A stretch of 64,000 nt of DNA from Rhabdornis inornatus (lineage: Eukaryota; Chordata; Aves; Passeriformes; Rhabdornithidae). The notes beneath the pieces were generated by a model that worked only from the letters and a program-made list of their open reading frames with translations, was not told where the DNA came from and made no database searches. Positions within the stretch are counted from its first letter, which is position 1; each line of letters begins with the position of its first letter. Below are positions 1-13,526 of the stretch, piece by piece. The stretch covers positions 3,097,023 through 3,161,022 of the forward strand of contig VWZS01008125.1 in NCBI GenBank assembly GCA_013397075.1, written 5' to 3'. The position numbers and the translations under genes were made by a program.

Positions 1-3000
1 TCCTTAATCAACACAATGATAATCTACTTTTCATCCATATTGACTAGGAGGCTACTCCCTCTCACTTTGTGTTGGCATTGCTAATTTAGACTCTGTCAAT
101 GAATGAGGAAAAGAAGGAGATAGTCCAATTTTTATCTGCTGGGAAATCTGGGATAGGAACATTCTGTGAAACAGTTTGAGTCATTGCTATGCTTGTCTGT
201 TCATCTCTGCTTGTTGTTCTGGTGCCAAAGCAATTTGAACTGTGGTTGTGTTCACAGCAGCACAATTTAAAAACAGGTGTGAGAATTGTCTGTAGCCAGT
301 TAGTATGAGAATCCTCTGTGGCCAAGGAATTCTATAGACACTCTGTTCCTATATATAAGATGTTCTGGCATACTGAACTCTGCTTTTGCTGTATGCACTA
401 CTTTTATCAGCAAAGTTTCATAGTTAAGTGTTCAAAAATTTTTCTCTAGGAATTTCATGCTTTCTTAACACAGACACAGACACACGCAAATCCCCTATGA
501 GGATTTTAAAAAGCCCAAACATACCACAGACAGGAAAAGTTTATGATGTCAAAGGTACCCTTGGAGTCTTCATAAGCAGCGAATGCAATTGTATACCCTG
601 AATCCAGGTTTTATATCTGTACCTCTTCAAAATGTAACTTTAACTCATAAGGTCAAAATGACAGCCTAAAGATCACACCTGACCTATTTGATGTCTCCAT
701 CCAGCCCATTGCTGCTGGCAGGGGGAATGACTGACCAGATAACCCCCCAGACACCAGGACTGAGGAAAATCCTTCCAAAAATTGCTGGTACCCCGTTACA
801 CTTCCATAGGGACAGAATCAATATCTCCTGTCTTCTTATTTTACCTGTAGGAGATAAAAAAATTTGTTAATTTAGTGCCACTGTACCAAGGCATATTACC
901 TCTGTGAGAGAGCTGTTGGTGCATATAGGGAATGTTGTTGGGGAAGCCCCCAGGCAGGCTGTAGGTTTGGTTACAGCAGGAGTTGTGTCGTCTGTGGCAA
1001 AGACTGTACTGTACCTGTAAAACGTCTCTAGAGGGTGACTTCAGTAAAGAGGAAAGGTTTACAGGCAGAGAGAAGGGAGACAGGCACTTTGCTTAGGAAT
1101 ATCTAGCAGGAGAATGTCATCGTTTTCTCCTACTGTGTGTGGGTTGTGATGAGATGAAATCAAATACTTCAATTTTGTGTGGTTTTTTTGTGGAGGAGAG
1201 GGAGAAGAAGTTGCTATTGAAAAATACAGAAGATTTGAAAAAAAATATGTGCAAAGCAAGCAGGTTTATTGAAAAGTAAGCTGGTTTAGTGAAAGAAAAG
1301 AATTAACCTATGGTCAGAATGAATTTTCTGAAAAATCTCACATTTGCTTCTACAGATGTTTAATCCTTATATTGCCTACAAAACTCTCAAAACTATGCAG
1401 TCTTAGTCAAATGTGATGCTATCTTTGGATAAGAACTATTGACAGGGTTTTGGAAGAAAAAATATTAACACCAATATTAACCCTTTGCTTAATATTGTGG
1501 ATAGATAACAACTGTTAAAATAAGAAAATAAGCCGTAGTGTGAATTTGTTAAAGCATTATAGAATTGTATTTTGTATAATATAAAAATGTAAAAAGAACT
1601 CCCCAAAAATGATCTAATACTGTATGAGGTCACTAGTGCATTTATGGTGCTCCATATAAGGCTTTCCAGGTGGTGATGCTAAAACCAGCAATAATTTGTC
1701 ACTGGATGCTAGATTTATTCTGGTTTCAGAGATGTAGAAAACAGACATCTGTTAAAAGTAATTGCAGTACACAGACAGAAAGCTATTAGGCTACTCACAG
1801 CGAGTTGAACCCCATTGGTACAAAATGCACAGGAGTCTACAGTGTTGTTAAATTATTTTACATTACTTTTGACCTAAAAACTTCTTTTCTAATGAAGAGA
1901 ATTTAATTATTTTTGAAATAGCAATAAGCTTACTCCTTGCGATTACATAAGAAAGAAACAAATCCCTTAAATACCCTGATTTTCAGCAACACACACACAA
2001 AAAAAACGTATCAAAGTGAATTCCAATGTGTTTCCAAGTCTTTCTGTGGTTTGTAATAAATACTCAAATTAATCTTGTCTAAGAGTTTTGCAGAAGCTGT
2101 GTGCCTCTGGTTCCCTGAATAAGAAACTTGAGGCATGTTCTCTCATTATGCCACAAATATGAGCTTCCTGAGATAAAACATTGCTAGGAAAGACAAAATT
2201 TATTTTTTCCCTTCTCAGTGAAAACTCCTGGTGAGTTCAGTTTTACCTAAGCAATTTCAAGCTGCTGAAGCACAGAGCCATCTAAGGTGTTCAGCCCTAG
2301 GCAAACTCACTGGAAAGAAGGAAAAAAATGCTACAAAGAAGGTGTTATCAATGAAAACCTAGACAGAGTGCTCAATCTGCCATTTTTCTTCTGGCTTCTT
2401 GGAATTATTCCACTTTCATCTATAGATTTCCTTGAAAGCACTAAAATGAGTAAGTATTCATACTCTTACTTTAAAGCCATTGAGATGAAGAGATATGCAG
2501 ATTGGATCTAAACATCTGGAAAGAAACATAAAATCCAAAAACTGTGCAGCCAGGATGAGTCCATTACATCATAGTCTCCCAGTCACCATGCTCTGCAGAG
2601 CAGTCTGTTATCTGCAAGTGGGGCTGTAATGTTGTCAGTCACCTCCTGTGACTGTGTGCTGTAGGAAGCACTGAAACATCCTCCTTTCCCTGAAATACTG
2701 AAATACAGCAAAGGGTAACTATACAGGACTAGGTGTATTAGGAGAAATCCAACTGATCTGTGTTGTATTAGTAATGAAGTCATTATTATGATATGGACAC
2801 TCTACCAGTTGCATATGGCTATAAATAGGCCAGATGTGAAATTTTGTTTTACTTCCGCATTTTAAAATATTTTGTGTATCTTCTGCTTTAGCTTCAGTAC
2901 TCCATGCTGGGTTTTTTGCATGAGATTTCTTATCTCCACTTCCCTTTGTTAAAGAATGGATATATAAGGAAAGTGGATGAAGCTATTCCACTTGGAATTG

Positions 3001-6000
3001 AAATCTGTAGTACAGAAATATTAGTATGTGCAGCTAGTATAAATCCATGTCTCTGTCCTGAAGTATGAAAAAAGCAGTGTGCTTCCCAAATCCCTGCACC
3101 TTAACTCAGCTAGCTAGGAATTTAACAGTGATTGCTTAGCTGTGTGTATGTTTGAGACTGTCACTTATTAATTAAGACTATTTACTACAGCTCGTGAGAC
3201 ATAGTGTGTTTTAAAGTTCTCATAAATCTGTGCAAGCACTTGTTTTCAAATGACCCTGAAAGCACAATAATCTTTATAGTCAATATATATGTAAAATGTG
3301 AAGTTTAAATGTATTCTACTCCAACTACAGTGGAATCCATTTATGTTGTTGCTTGGCATGGGGAAAAAAAAAACAGATTAAAAAAAAATTCTTTCTTTGT
3401 CTGAAGAATTTTACCCAAATTTATCAGATTAGAGTGCAACAAAAGAGGGACATGTCGCAAATGAAAATTAAACAGATTAATTTGGTGTTTAAAGAAAATG
3501 TCGAGTAATGCACAAATTTTTCAGGAATTAATAAAATCTTCTGGTAATGGTTTCCATTCATAAATATTCAGGACAGCAGCTGTCTACTCTTCACTTTTCA
3601 CTTATCTTTTCTTCACTGTTATGTTCACGAACTAAGGATATTACAATACTGCTGGCCTGGGTAATTTTTCTTATCATAATCTAAGGGTATTGTGTATGTC
3701 TAACTGGTACAAACCAGCACCCCTACCAAAAAAGCAGCTTCAGCCACAATAGGGACTTGTCCTTAATTCCCTGCTGCCGACAGTGGAGAAGCCACTGAGG
3801 CAACCACGCTGGGCATAAAGCTCTGAGGAGAGCAAGGGAAAGGAAAGCTTCACCTAGATTACTCTCATGGTACGTGGCACTTCTCAGAAAGGATATATAA
3901 AACAGTGTGGGTGGGTGGGCAGAGTCAGGAAAAGCAGATGAGAGAGGTAGGGAAGCCCCTGTTCTCGCTGGCATGTGCTTGCACAGGGTAGCTGCAGACT
4001 GTGAGTAAAAGAGAACTTTTGAGGCATAATTTCACAATGGGAATCAAATTATGGTATGTATTGAATAAGAAAATTCTTAGTAATATTTTAATAGATATAA
4101 TGGATTTGACTAACTGCCTGTGTAATAATAGCCTATTAGAAATACACAGTGAAATCAAAACAATTCTAAGACGAAAGTAGGAGTTGTTAAAGATGGAAAC
4201 ACCTGGAAAGTATCAGAAACACAGTGGAGGAGCTATTGTAGGATGCTTTCTACTTGACAGGGCCACAGCTTGTCTTTTAGTATGTAGTCTTTCCATGCCA
4301 AATATGCAGAATTACAGATAATATTAAATTAGGCATGCCAGACCAATTAATAGGAGTAAATTACAGAAGATAAGTCTGAAATTCAGATGGATTGTTTTAC
4401 AGAGAGATGTAGGGTAACTACTATAATTAGATCAACCTGGTATTCTCAGCCTGGTTATGATGAGAAAGCCTCATACATATTCCAAGGAAAGACTATTGTG
4501 TTCTTAGAGGAAACATGCACTTTAGCAATTGGTTGTTTTCACACTCTGTGGTGTGTTTTATTCGCTCTGTGTGAACAGGTAGCATTCTGTCCTGGAGAAT
4601 TCATTTTCTGAGTCATTAATCAGCCAGAGTCTTTGGATCCTGGAGAGTCTCATCTCTGCTGGTTGTCTTGTTTTCCACAGAGCTGGAAAACAGATAGAAC
4701 TATAGTCAGGGAGTCTGGGCAGGTGGGGGTCCCACCCTTAAGAGAGGGGAAGAATCCTCAACCTGTCCCTTGGAAAGAGGAAAGAAGCAGCACAAACATA
4801 AATCCCACTTTGGTAGCTTGGAAAAGTACTCTGACACACTGTACAAGTCACATTTTATGTACTTAAGGGAGGAAAGTTTTGACAATTCTTGAAACTGTAC
4901 TAATAAACATACATGCTAATAAGCTGGGTTCATGAGCTCAAGAGGATGAGAGAATTGTCAAAAAATTGCAGAAACACTCTAGATACTGGGAGAAACCTGC
5001 CTTTCCAGAATGAAGGCCACCACTTTATACATGGTCTATTGCAACTGCCAGACAGTGGACAGCATTATAGCCTGCAGTCAGCATGCAGTGAAAGGAAGCA
5101 GAAAGTTGTATCTTTCCATTATCTTGCATGTTGTGTTATATACAGGCTGTTCCCTGGCCTCCCTCCACCCTGGATGTGCTCAAATGGCAGTGAGTATTTT
5201 GGCAGGGAGCACACTGACTGCTGTCTAGCACACACTATCCAGTGAGAGCTATTTTTGTTATCTGCTAAAACTGCAGCTTGGAAATATGTGCTGTTGAGAC
5301 ATTTTACTGTTTGAAATTGCTCCAGGAACTGGTTCCATGGCTGTAAATCAAGAATTATAATGTCATCATAATACCAAAAATCTTTTTTTCAGTCCCAAAT
5401 ATGAAAATTTTATGTTCAGCTGACATGAATACAATATAAACCAGAGGGAGACATGAACTCTTTGATAGTTTTCCCATGTATGATGTATGATTCACCACGG
5501 AAATTTCGTTTCTGAATTTTTGTTTCATTACATTTGCATGAAAATTCCCACCTGTCCATAGTACTTGAAATGGCTTTTTTCTGAAGACATGAAGAGGATA
5601 GGAATTCTTGATTCTGCTTTAGCTTAAAATTTCTTAAACATTGATCCATTAAAAAAAATAGCTTTTTATGTTCTTAGGGGGTCTTTGGGGTTTTTTTTTG
5701 ACTATGGAAAGCTCATTTTATAAATTTGCATGTGAGAAACTAGTTTGTTTAACTCTGAAAGTTGGCAGAGAAATAAGGAGAGAAAAAGCTCATTACTCTG
5801 AGCTCACATGTTCCCAGATACTTGGAATTTCAGTGGCACACTCCTGACCTGAGACTTGAAGGACATGTAGCTCCCCTCTGGATTTATGGCCAGGTTTCCA
5901 ACGAGATTCTCTAATGCAAGCCAGAAATGTAAATTGTCAGAATGTGAAAATAACAGCTGATGCAGTACCAAATGGTACCATTAAATTTCATATGTGTGGT

Positions 6001-6020
6001 GTTCCGCTGAAGTCCGCAGT
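1..6020. other. Unique AT-rich DNA, no gene seen
   Basis: No frame here is long or recognisable; the best are 60-110 codons with no family motif. The content is unique AT-rich sequence with short A runs (near 3361-3395) and a short imperfect CA stretch near 471-485. No repeat family or RNA gene was recognised. It is read as intergenic or intronic DNA. Confidence 0.6.
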
Positions 6021-6080
6021 CCAGAGATGAACAATGTATCCCAGAGATAAAAAGTGTATTCCAGAGGTGAGTACTGACTC
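6021..6080. repeat. Imperfect 20-bp tandem repeat, three units
   Basis: Three consecutive 20-bp units start at 6021, 6041 and 6061. Each begins CCAGAG(A/G)T, and the first two share a GTAT(C/T) end. The units have diverged, so this is an old local duplication rather than an active satellite. Confidence 0.6.
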
Positions 6081-7991
6081 CTAAGCAGCGTATTGAATGA
6101 GGAGAGCAGGTAGATTATGGCATCATCTTGTGCACATGTACACATCTCTGCACCATTTTGCATCATGGGTGTGAATTTTTAGAGATGTTTATTGAAGTAC
6201 ACCTTCTTCCAGGGTGAAGGTGTCTTATTGAGCCCTGCCAGCAAGCTGTGCCTCACATTTCAGTGCTGACAGTGTGGCTGGGATCTGACCTCATTTCAGC
6301 CCTCTCCAGCATTAACTGCCTGGCTGAAAGAGGCCTCCTTGGGATCATGCTTCCAATTTTTCCCTCTTTACCAAACTGCTAAAGTTTCTTTGGGCCAGAT
6401 GGTGACGGAGCAGAACGGTAAGGAAGTACCAAAGGCTCACTTTCAGGAGGTCACCTATCACAGGATAGTTTACATATTTAAAGCAGGATCTCCAGAGGGA
6501 TGGGAATCATTGGTTTTTCTTTCTAACTGAATGCTTTCAGCTGTCCTGATATGCTGAGCAGTCACATGTCCTTTGCTTTGCAGATGATTTGGCATGGATG
6601 TGTGAATTCTCTCTGGAAATGTAGATGTGCAGTTTCTACAGGTGTTTTTGAAGGTTGGCATGCTGAGCCTAAAGGGATCATTCATTAATTTCCTCTCCCA
6701 CTACATACATACATAATACACACACTTTTGGTTTCCCTATCAAAGCAGTCCTTATATCCTCAGAATGCCTGACAAAGGATTTATAATGAAGCAGCAGTCA
6801 CCCCAAACCATGAACTGTTCTTTTAGAAACCTCACAGAACTGAACTTATGGTATACAGATGGCAAAGTCATGGTTTACAGAGCTCAGTTGTGCTGATGTG
6901 TGAAGCAGGTCTCAAATAGTTCAGCTGGCAGGAGTGGGTGCTTCAGCCATTCACAAAACAACAACCAAAGTACTAAAATTTTATAGCCATGCTTAAATTA
7001 CTAATTTAAGAGCAGAGCCAGAGCAGAGGACTGGTATTTGCTCATCCTTGATGTCAGAAGAATTCCTGCTACCGCTTTGGCCCGAGAATTTGTCACTGTG
7101 CCACTAATTTCCAAGTGCTGCCTGGGAGGTCAGCACACAATCTGTGGAGCATTCCCATGAGTGTCTTGAATGTGGCCACCCTGCCTCAGAGACCCAGGGA
7201 GCTTCAGACCATGGATACTGCTCTTTTATGACAGCCAGCCTCAGGGTCCTGAGCACATTTTGTTTCCAATCTGGTTTACTCATCTATCCTGTCCTGATCT
7301 GAATGGAAACAAAGAATCGGGGAGTTTTAGACCCCAGTTATAAGCCCTTCTACTTTATCTAAGACCTAATTTTGATGTCTTAAAATCTTTTTCTTGTAAA
7401 GTACAATTCTTTCACTAGGCTCCGATAAGTTGAGTCAACCAGAGTACCTAGTTGTTTCAATGTACACGACAAACAATAAATACTCTTGTCTCTTTTTGGG
7501 CCTCTTTTGGGTCTAAATAAGAGATAGTGCTTAAATCATTAAACCTATTTTTTTTTTCTATTTGCACAGAATGAGTTGCAAGACTGAAGCCCCCGCATTC
7601 CCATTGTCCCCACCCAGTAATACAATTCCAGATGAACCCAGCTGTTTAATATTTACCAGAAAAATGGTCAAAGAAAAAAAATTGAAGAGAGAAAGGAGGG
7701 GAAGAATTGAACTAGAACATAGTTTAAAATGTTTCTAATCATGTCAGTAAGGTTTATTACTCCTGATTGTAGGGGCACCTTCTCCTGGCAGGGGAAATAA
7801 TTCTATTTATCAAAACTCACACACATAAAGTTCCCAATGAAATTAATGAGCATATTCAATTTAAGAGAAAAACAAGAAGAAAGAGATACACAAAGATACA
7901 ATTATGTTTCCTTCACATTGAGTCTATCCCCCCTGCACAAGGAGTACTAGATTTGTCCTCCAGCTCCAGGAGTCAAATGTAGGTCTTTCAC
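6081..7991. other. Unique AT-rich DNA, no gene seen
   Basis: Only short chance frames are present. A short CATA run at about 6702-6714 is followed by a few CA dinucleotides. No transposon tail, splice-framed coding segment or RNA gene is recognisable. Confidence 0.55.
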
Positions 7992-8056
7992 TGTTTTTTG
8001 TTTCATTTGGGGGGTTGGGTTTTTTTGTTGTTGTTGTTTTCTTGTTGTTTTTTGTG
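7992..8056. repeat. T/G low-complexity tract
   Basis: A run of T homopolymers broken by GTT triplets and one GGGGGGTTGGG block. This is low-complexity sequence. Its length probably varies between individuals, and no function is visible. Confidence 0.7.
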
Positions 8057-9879
8057 TACAGGGTGTGTTTGGTTTAATTTGGAGGTGATCTCTGGCTGCT
8101 CATATTGACCAGAACAGTACAGATTCTTTTCATAATTTACAAGATATTTTATCTGTTATAGAAAGACCTAATTGCCTCTACCTTTTCCTACCCTGAGGAC
8201 TTCAGAGTAAGAATTGGAGCACAGTTTCACTGGAACCCATAGTAAAATTGCTCAAAGCCTAATGCTCACTGTCACAGACAATAGCTCCCATGAGGCAGGG
8301 CAGCAATCCGTTATAAACAACAGCCTTGCGCTCACAGTAAAAATTAATTTCAGCTCTCAGAAGAAACACATTTCAGGAAAGGCAAGGGATGTGAATTTCA
8401 ATATTGGCAAATGAATTTGTATGGAGAAGTGTACTCCACCTCCCACTCTAAAATCCATTAGGAATAGGTAAATGTCTGTATACAAAAAGAAAAAAGGTAG
8501 AAAAGATAAAGAGGGGAGAGAGATGTGCAGCCAAGGTATACACATGAAAAAAACATATATTAGGGAGTGCAGAATGAAAAAACATACTCAACGAGTTCAG
8601 AATAGTAAAGCAATGCCTGCTACTCTACTCTACTCTTTGGTTATTTGCACTGATAAAAAATACAAAACTTTTGAGTAAGAATAAGCGTTTTGCACCAGCT
8701 TTATATTAAGATGATGTGACTACTTCAGATTTACTGTTGATCTGTGGCTTTCCTATTTAATCTATGGAACTTAAAAAGATGTTTATATCTGCTATTGGTG
8801 TGCTTCCATCTCCTCTAATTCCTGATTTATAGACTCTGGCAAAACAAAAGTGGGCTGAATTATTGAATGCTTTATTATGACATAAAGTAATACCTTTACT
8901 ATGCAGTAAATGCTTGCTTAATAGAGGATGTCCTTTATATTTCACTTGTAAAATCAAGAGATCTATTTTTTGAGCTTGGGTTTTGTGTTAGCACAGCGTG
9001 TATAAGGGTCTTTCCCTTAGTGTCTGTTGCCTGCAGAATTATTATGCAGAATCATATTTTTCACATGCTATAGGACATCAGAATCCTTTTAGTCCTTCAA
9101 ATTTTATTGAAGGCTGTGAATCTCCAGAAAGTGGCAGAAAATTCTAGCAGAGACAGTATCCACCTCTATTTTGCTAAAGGTGTAAAATGGTAATTGAAAT
9201 TTATGTTCTCTATGTTTTGCCTGACTTATCTTTTGAGTTGCCTATAAACTCAGGAAAAGTCTCCATTTCAGTCAATAGCTTGGAAAAATAGGGAAGAGGA
9301 GGGAGAGGGTTAAACTGATACCAGAAAATGTTGTTTAGAGTTAATCTCCTTTTAAAATCTGTGGGTATAGCAGCCTGTGAAAACTTTTGCTGTCAGGTGC
9401 AACCAGATAAAAATCATCCACAGAGGGAATTTATCATTTATTTTAGCTTGGCTGAATGATGATTTCATCGTATCACAGTTACTTTTTTTATAATGCATCT
9501 CTTCACTGTGAGAAGCAGATATTCTCCCTCTGGTATAAAACTGATAGGCAATAAATCTATTTAATATCTTGTAGTTCTGTGGGACTCCAGCTGAGAATTT
9601 TGCCAATACAAATGATGCTCCAGATCACATTCTATGTTTGCTCATACTCACTGGAACATCAAATTTCAGTGGCAACCATCTTTTAGTATACACACTATTG
9701 GATGCAAGCAGAAATGGAAAATATGATTCAGTGCAAATATAGTGAGTCTTTTGCACAGCCCTATCTCCCTACTTATCCCATATTTTATCTTTCTCCTCTC
9801 ACTATGAAAAATGTTTACTGGTTGCTATCCACTAGGATAAGATTTTATTTTCTAAAATTATTTTAATTACAGCTTTGTG
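8057..9879. other. Unique AT-rich DNA, no gene seen
   Basis: Nothing recognisable is coded here. The only local structure noted is a three-copy TACTC run at 8621-8636. Confidence 0.55.
8621..8636. repeat. (TACTC)3 microsatellite
   Basis: Three perfect TACTC pentamers plus one extra base. This is a minimal simple repeat. Confidence 0.7.
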
Positions 9880-10020
9880 GTGCCTGTTTTTGCAAACATG
9901 CAATATTAATGCACACATGCTGGCCTTAATTATTCTTTTTATCAAGAAAAACCCTTTTTCCCTCTGATATAAAATTATTTTTCAATCTGGTTTTGCAAGT
10001 GGGTTTAAGATTTCTAATAC
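9880..10020. promoter_or_regulatory. Motif-dense AT-rich block, possible conserved noncoding element
   Basis: TAATTA-type homeodomain cores occur near 9865 and 9927. An octamer-like ATGCAAT and a neighbouring ATTAATGCA lie around 9899-9912. There is no repeat signature. The composition resembles developmental enhancers in vertebrate gene deserts, but that is inference; conservation could not be tested here. Confidence 0.15.
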
Positions 10021-10093
10021 TATACATGTCTATATAAAAAGCTTGTTTTACAAAAGGCAACATGAAGGTACAGGGCTGGAAGCCTCTCCAGTT

Positions 10094-10118
10094 AAAAAAA
10101 AAAGAAAGAAAAAAAAAA
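10094..10118. repeat. A-rich tract (poly-A with AAAG)
   Basis: Nearly pure A with two G interruptions. No retrotransposon body is recognisable upstream, so it is called simple low-complexity sequence rather than a retroposon tail. Confidence 0.7.
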
Positions 10119-10794
10119 GGAAGTATTTTAAATCATTCTAGGAGGTTAGAGTGACATTCAAACTCACAGAATTAGAATTTAATTAGCTATTGTTTTCATT
10201 CAATTGAGAATTAGCATTAGGGAAGCAAGGATCTATCCTGTACTATGTCTTTAACATGAACAAAACTGATGGAAGCACTCATACTCTGCTATCCTTAAAG
10301 TATAAAATCAGGTGAGTGATTAGCACTATTGTAGTGCTCGGTTGGCATTCAACATTCACTTGTAATGGGAAAATCTCAGGTTTATTAAGTATTTTAAGAT
10401 CTAAAAGGAGAGAATAATTTCATATTGGAAATCAAAATTTGATAAGCTATAGTATTTTGAAGATTGTAGCTCCCCAAACATCATGTACTTCGCTTCTACT
10501 TTTTACATTGCAGACTAAAAATTGCACTTTTAAAATTAAAATAAGCTCTCTCCTTGTTATTGTATGTACACTGGTCTCAAGGGCCTTAATACCTTGACAG
10601 GTCACTGAAGCAGCTTCTAATGGGTGGTTCCTCTATGGTCAGTTCTTGAGTTTTTAAAGAGCTGTTGTGTATGAATGGAAGATTTTGTAATCTAAAGAAA
10701 AACAGAAATTCTTAATTCACCTTCAATTTCAGACCATTTGCTGTTTCTACTTATTTTTCTGAAATTCACTTAAAAAGTTAAGGAGTCTCTATGA

Positions 10795-10827
10795 TTTATT
10801 TATCTATTTATTTATTTATTTATTTTA
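10795..10827. repeat. (TTTA)n microsatellite
   Basis: About eight TTTA/TTAT units, one carrying a C. The tract ends in TTTTAG, which also looks like a splice acceptor; see the candidate exon starting at 10829. Confidence 0.8.
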
Positions 10828-10828
10828 G

Positions 10829-10892
10829 GAAAAGAGCACCATGATTGATTGGTCAGATCATATCATCTCTGTCAAAGAAGATGTAATCTCAG
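10829..10892 (+). other. Weak candidate exon after the TTTA tract
   Basis: The TTTA tract ends in AG at 10827-10828. The next 64 bases stay open from an ATG at 10841 in a good initiation context (CACCATG) and end CTCAG before a weak GT donor at 10893. The 17 codons match no protein I recognise. TTTA repeats often imitate polypyrimidine tracts, so a chance arrangement is the likelier explanation. Confidence 0.08.
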
Positions 10893-12430
10893 GTCAAGAA
10901 CAATACTTGAAGAAAATAAAAGGAGAGACAAGATTTTGGAACGATTCAGCCTCCCCACACATATGGCAGTTTCAGCTGTTTATTTACTTTTTTGGTTTTG
11001 TTGTTGTTAATACATCTAAAAGCTTCAGGAAACAATTATGATCATCCTGGCTGAACTGCTTCGTAACCCAGACTACACCATTTCACCCAGGGACTCTTGC
11101 ACATAACGTAACAGCTTGTGATTGAATTACTAGAGCATGTTGAATTGCTGAAAGTTCTTACATGGAAACAACTTTTTTGCTCTTTAGAAGTTTGCTCTCT
11201 ATTGCTTCATCTGTGTCAGGTCTGTGGTATCATAAAGGTCTTTAGCAGCAGCTTGCTGTGATCTTGCCCTAAGATGATTGTGACTTTAAATAAGTCTACT
11301 ACTTAAAATAATAGTGACTATGGTGAAATAAAGCTCCTGTATCTTCTTTTCTAGGGTTGGGGGTGAAGAAGGCTCATCTGTGAGAATGGTTTACTATGCA
11401 GGGTGCTCAATGGACAAGACAGAGCAAGTTTTCAGAGAAGAATTGTGCCTCAGGAGAGCACCTTACAGATTATTGTCTGCAGAGTGCAGGCTATCTCTCC
11501 AGAACACACATTAGGTGTTCTCAGAGAGTGAAGAGTAAGATAAATACTTTGCACAGAATGTATCTGTTTACTCAGTTATTGTTTTATTTTTGCTTTTTCC
11601 GATAGACCCATTTTCTGTAATTGCTTTAGGAGTAAACTACTGCCTAAATAGAAAAAAAATAGATATAAGTCCCTTATGATTCATTGGTAACAGCAATTTC
11701 TCAACTTTTCCCCATACAAAAGTGTAACAATACAGGACCATTTTGTGATTGATTTGCTGGAATCATCTCTGTCCAGTTATCAGAGATCATCTGTGCCAAA
11801 ACCCTGGAATATACAGCTTAAAATAAGCAGCAGTGTAACACAGTGTCATTGCAACCTGTGACGAGATTCATACTGAGTTTGGCAAGCAGTGAATCAGAAC
11901 GAAAATTTGATAGTAAGTTTAAAACTAAACTAGCCAAATAGATATATGAGCTCAGTTTGAGACTGCGCCATGTTCAAATCCTGCGAAGTGCCGAAAACTA
12001 TTAGCATTCTGCATTTCTGAAAATGAAAATGCAGAAAACCTCATGGAAGACACCCACCTCTTTCCATAGTTGAGACTCTTCTGGCTTTTCTTTGACTGTT
12101 AAAGAGGTGCTTATTTCTGTTGCCAAAATTAAAGACATATGCACGGGCTTTTCTGTATTTAAGTTGAACTGTTTAGTAGAGACAGTTAATTAATTCTTTC
12201 TCAGTGGTTTCATTAAGCCTCTATAGTCATTCTTTGAACTCCTTTGTTTAAGTAGGTTTGTTTGTAGGCTTTTCTCTTATCTACCAAACCAAGGCAGCAA
12301 TAGAAACGTATTCTAAAGTCTATTGGAAAGTAGACATGTACTTGAATGCATACTGAGGGTGCACATTCATACTTGTAAACCAATATATGGATGGGATGTG
12401 GCAAATAAACAAATTCTTATGTATGCTGTT
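10893..12430. other. Unique AT-rich DNA, no gene seen
   Basis: Only short frames with no family features. A small CpG cluster at 11966-11996 surrounds a T-loop-like GTTCAAATCC, but no tRNA folds around it. No repeat family was recognised. Confidence 0.55.
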
Positions 12431-13110
12431 TGTCGAAAAATATTGATTAAATCTCTCAGAAATCTATTCCAAGGATTCAATCTTTAGGATTTAAAGTGGT
12501 GCTCATTTCACCAATCTGAAGTCACTGACGGTTAAGTCAATTATCCTGACATCTTCCAATGTCAATGAAACGAGAGAATGATACTGGCCTAACAGAGTGG
12601 GGAACTACTACCTTTCAGGTGATCAAAAGCACGTAAATCACACTTTATCATTTTAGTGTAAGCAGTCATTAAAACACTGCCCATTTGTGTCTAATGCACT
12701 CCACACCGGGTACAAAATGTACCAGGGATAGCATTCACAAGCTTTCCATTTTTCATCATTTCAAACATCACTCTGTAAAATGGATATGGCATTTGTTGAA
12801 ATAAGTTGCTTATTTTGCTGACATGGGGGACGTGCAATTGTGGCTTTGAATAAGGCTTGCTTACATATCTGATATCTAATTCACCTTTTTTTTTTTGACA
12901 TTGGCTTCCAGTTCCTCGGTTAGGAAACGATATTTAAATTTAAAGCAGTGTAAAAGGAGAGAAACACTGATATATGCCTTGTAGAAGGCATAAGAATACT
13001 GAATCTATTTTTAATTGACAATGAGCTAATTGTTCTGGATTGGGGCCTGCTCCTTTTGCAAGTAGTCCTAATTACTTTAAAAGGGCTTTCATGGAGAATA
13101 AATGCTATGA
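12431..13110. promoter_or_regulatory. Possible conserved noncoding element(s)
   Basis: This unique block has no repeat signature and keeps about eight CpGs between 12434 and 12929, denser than most of the window. It contains TTAATTGAC and TAATTG homeodomain-type cores near 13011-13031. Vertebrate conserved noncoding elements often look like this, but neither conservation nor activity can be seen from one sequence. Confidence 0.2.
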
Positions 13111-13526
13111 GTTGTTTTTGGTTTTCTTCATCACCAGAAAAGGACTTTTGCTCTTTGGAATCTGAATCTGCTTAATTTGTCAAGAAAATCCTTAGAAATC
13201 TGTAAGATGATACTGCAACAAACAGGTCCAGCATGTAGAAATATGTTAAGAAACTGTAATTGCATTTCTACTGTTGTTATTTTTTCATCTGACATGTCAT
13301 TCTATAGCAGACTTTATAGAGCAGGAGGTGAATTGATATAATTAGTTTGGTTTCTTGCCATCTTTCCCATAGGTCAAACCAATTAAAAGACGACTGAGAG
13401 AGACAGTACTCCAAACTGTAGCATATGGAACCATGGCACAAAACACACAGTAGATGGAAAACAATTCAGTTGGGAATTTTACTTTGAAATGTAATTGAAT
13501 ATAAACAATGTTTGTCTCTGAATCAC
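13111..13526. other. Unique AT-rich DNA, no gene seen
   Basis: Sequence between the CpG-holding block and the candidate minus-strand exon. It includes the 3' part of a 102-codon minus-strand frame (13342-13650), which has no recognisable domain. Confidence 0.5.

Noticed and set aside
11960..12000. tRNA-like T-loop GTTCAAATCC with nearby CpGs
   Set aside because: The T-stem does not pair beyond one base and no A-box or acceptor stem is present upstream; not a tRNA gene.
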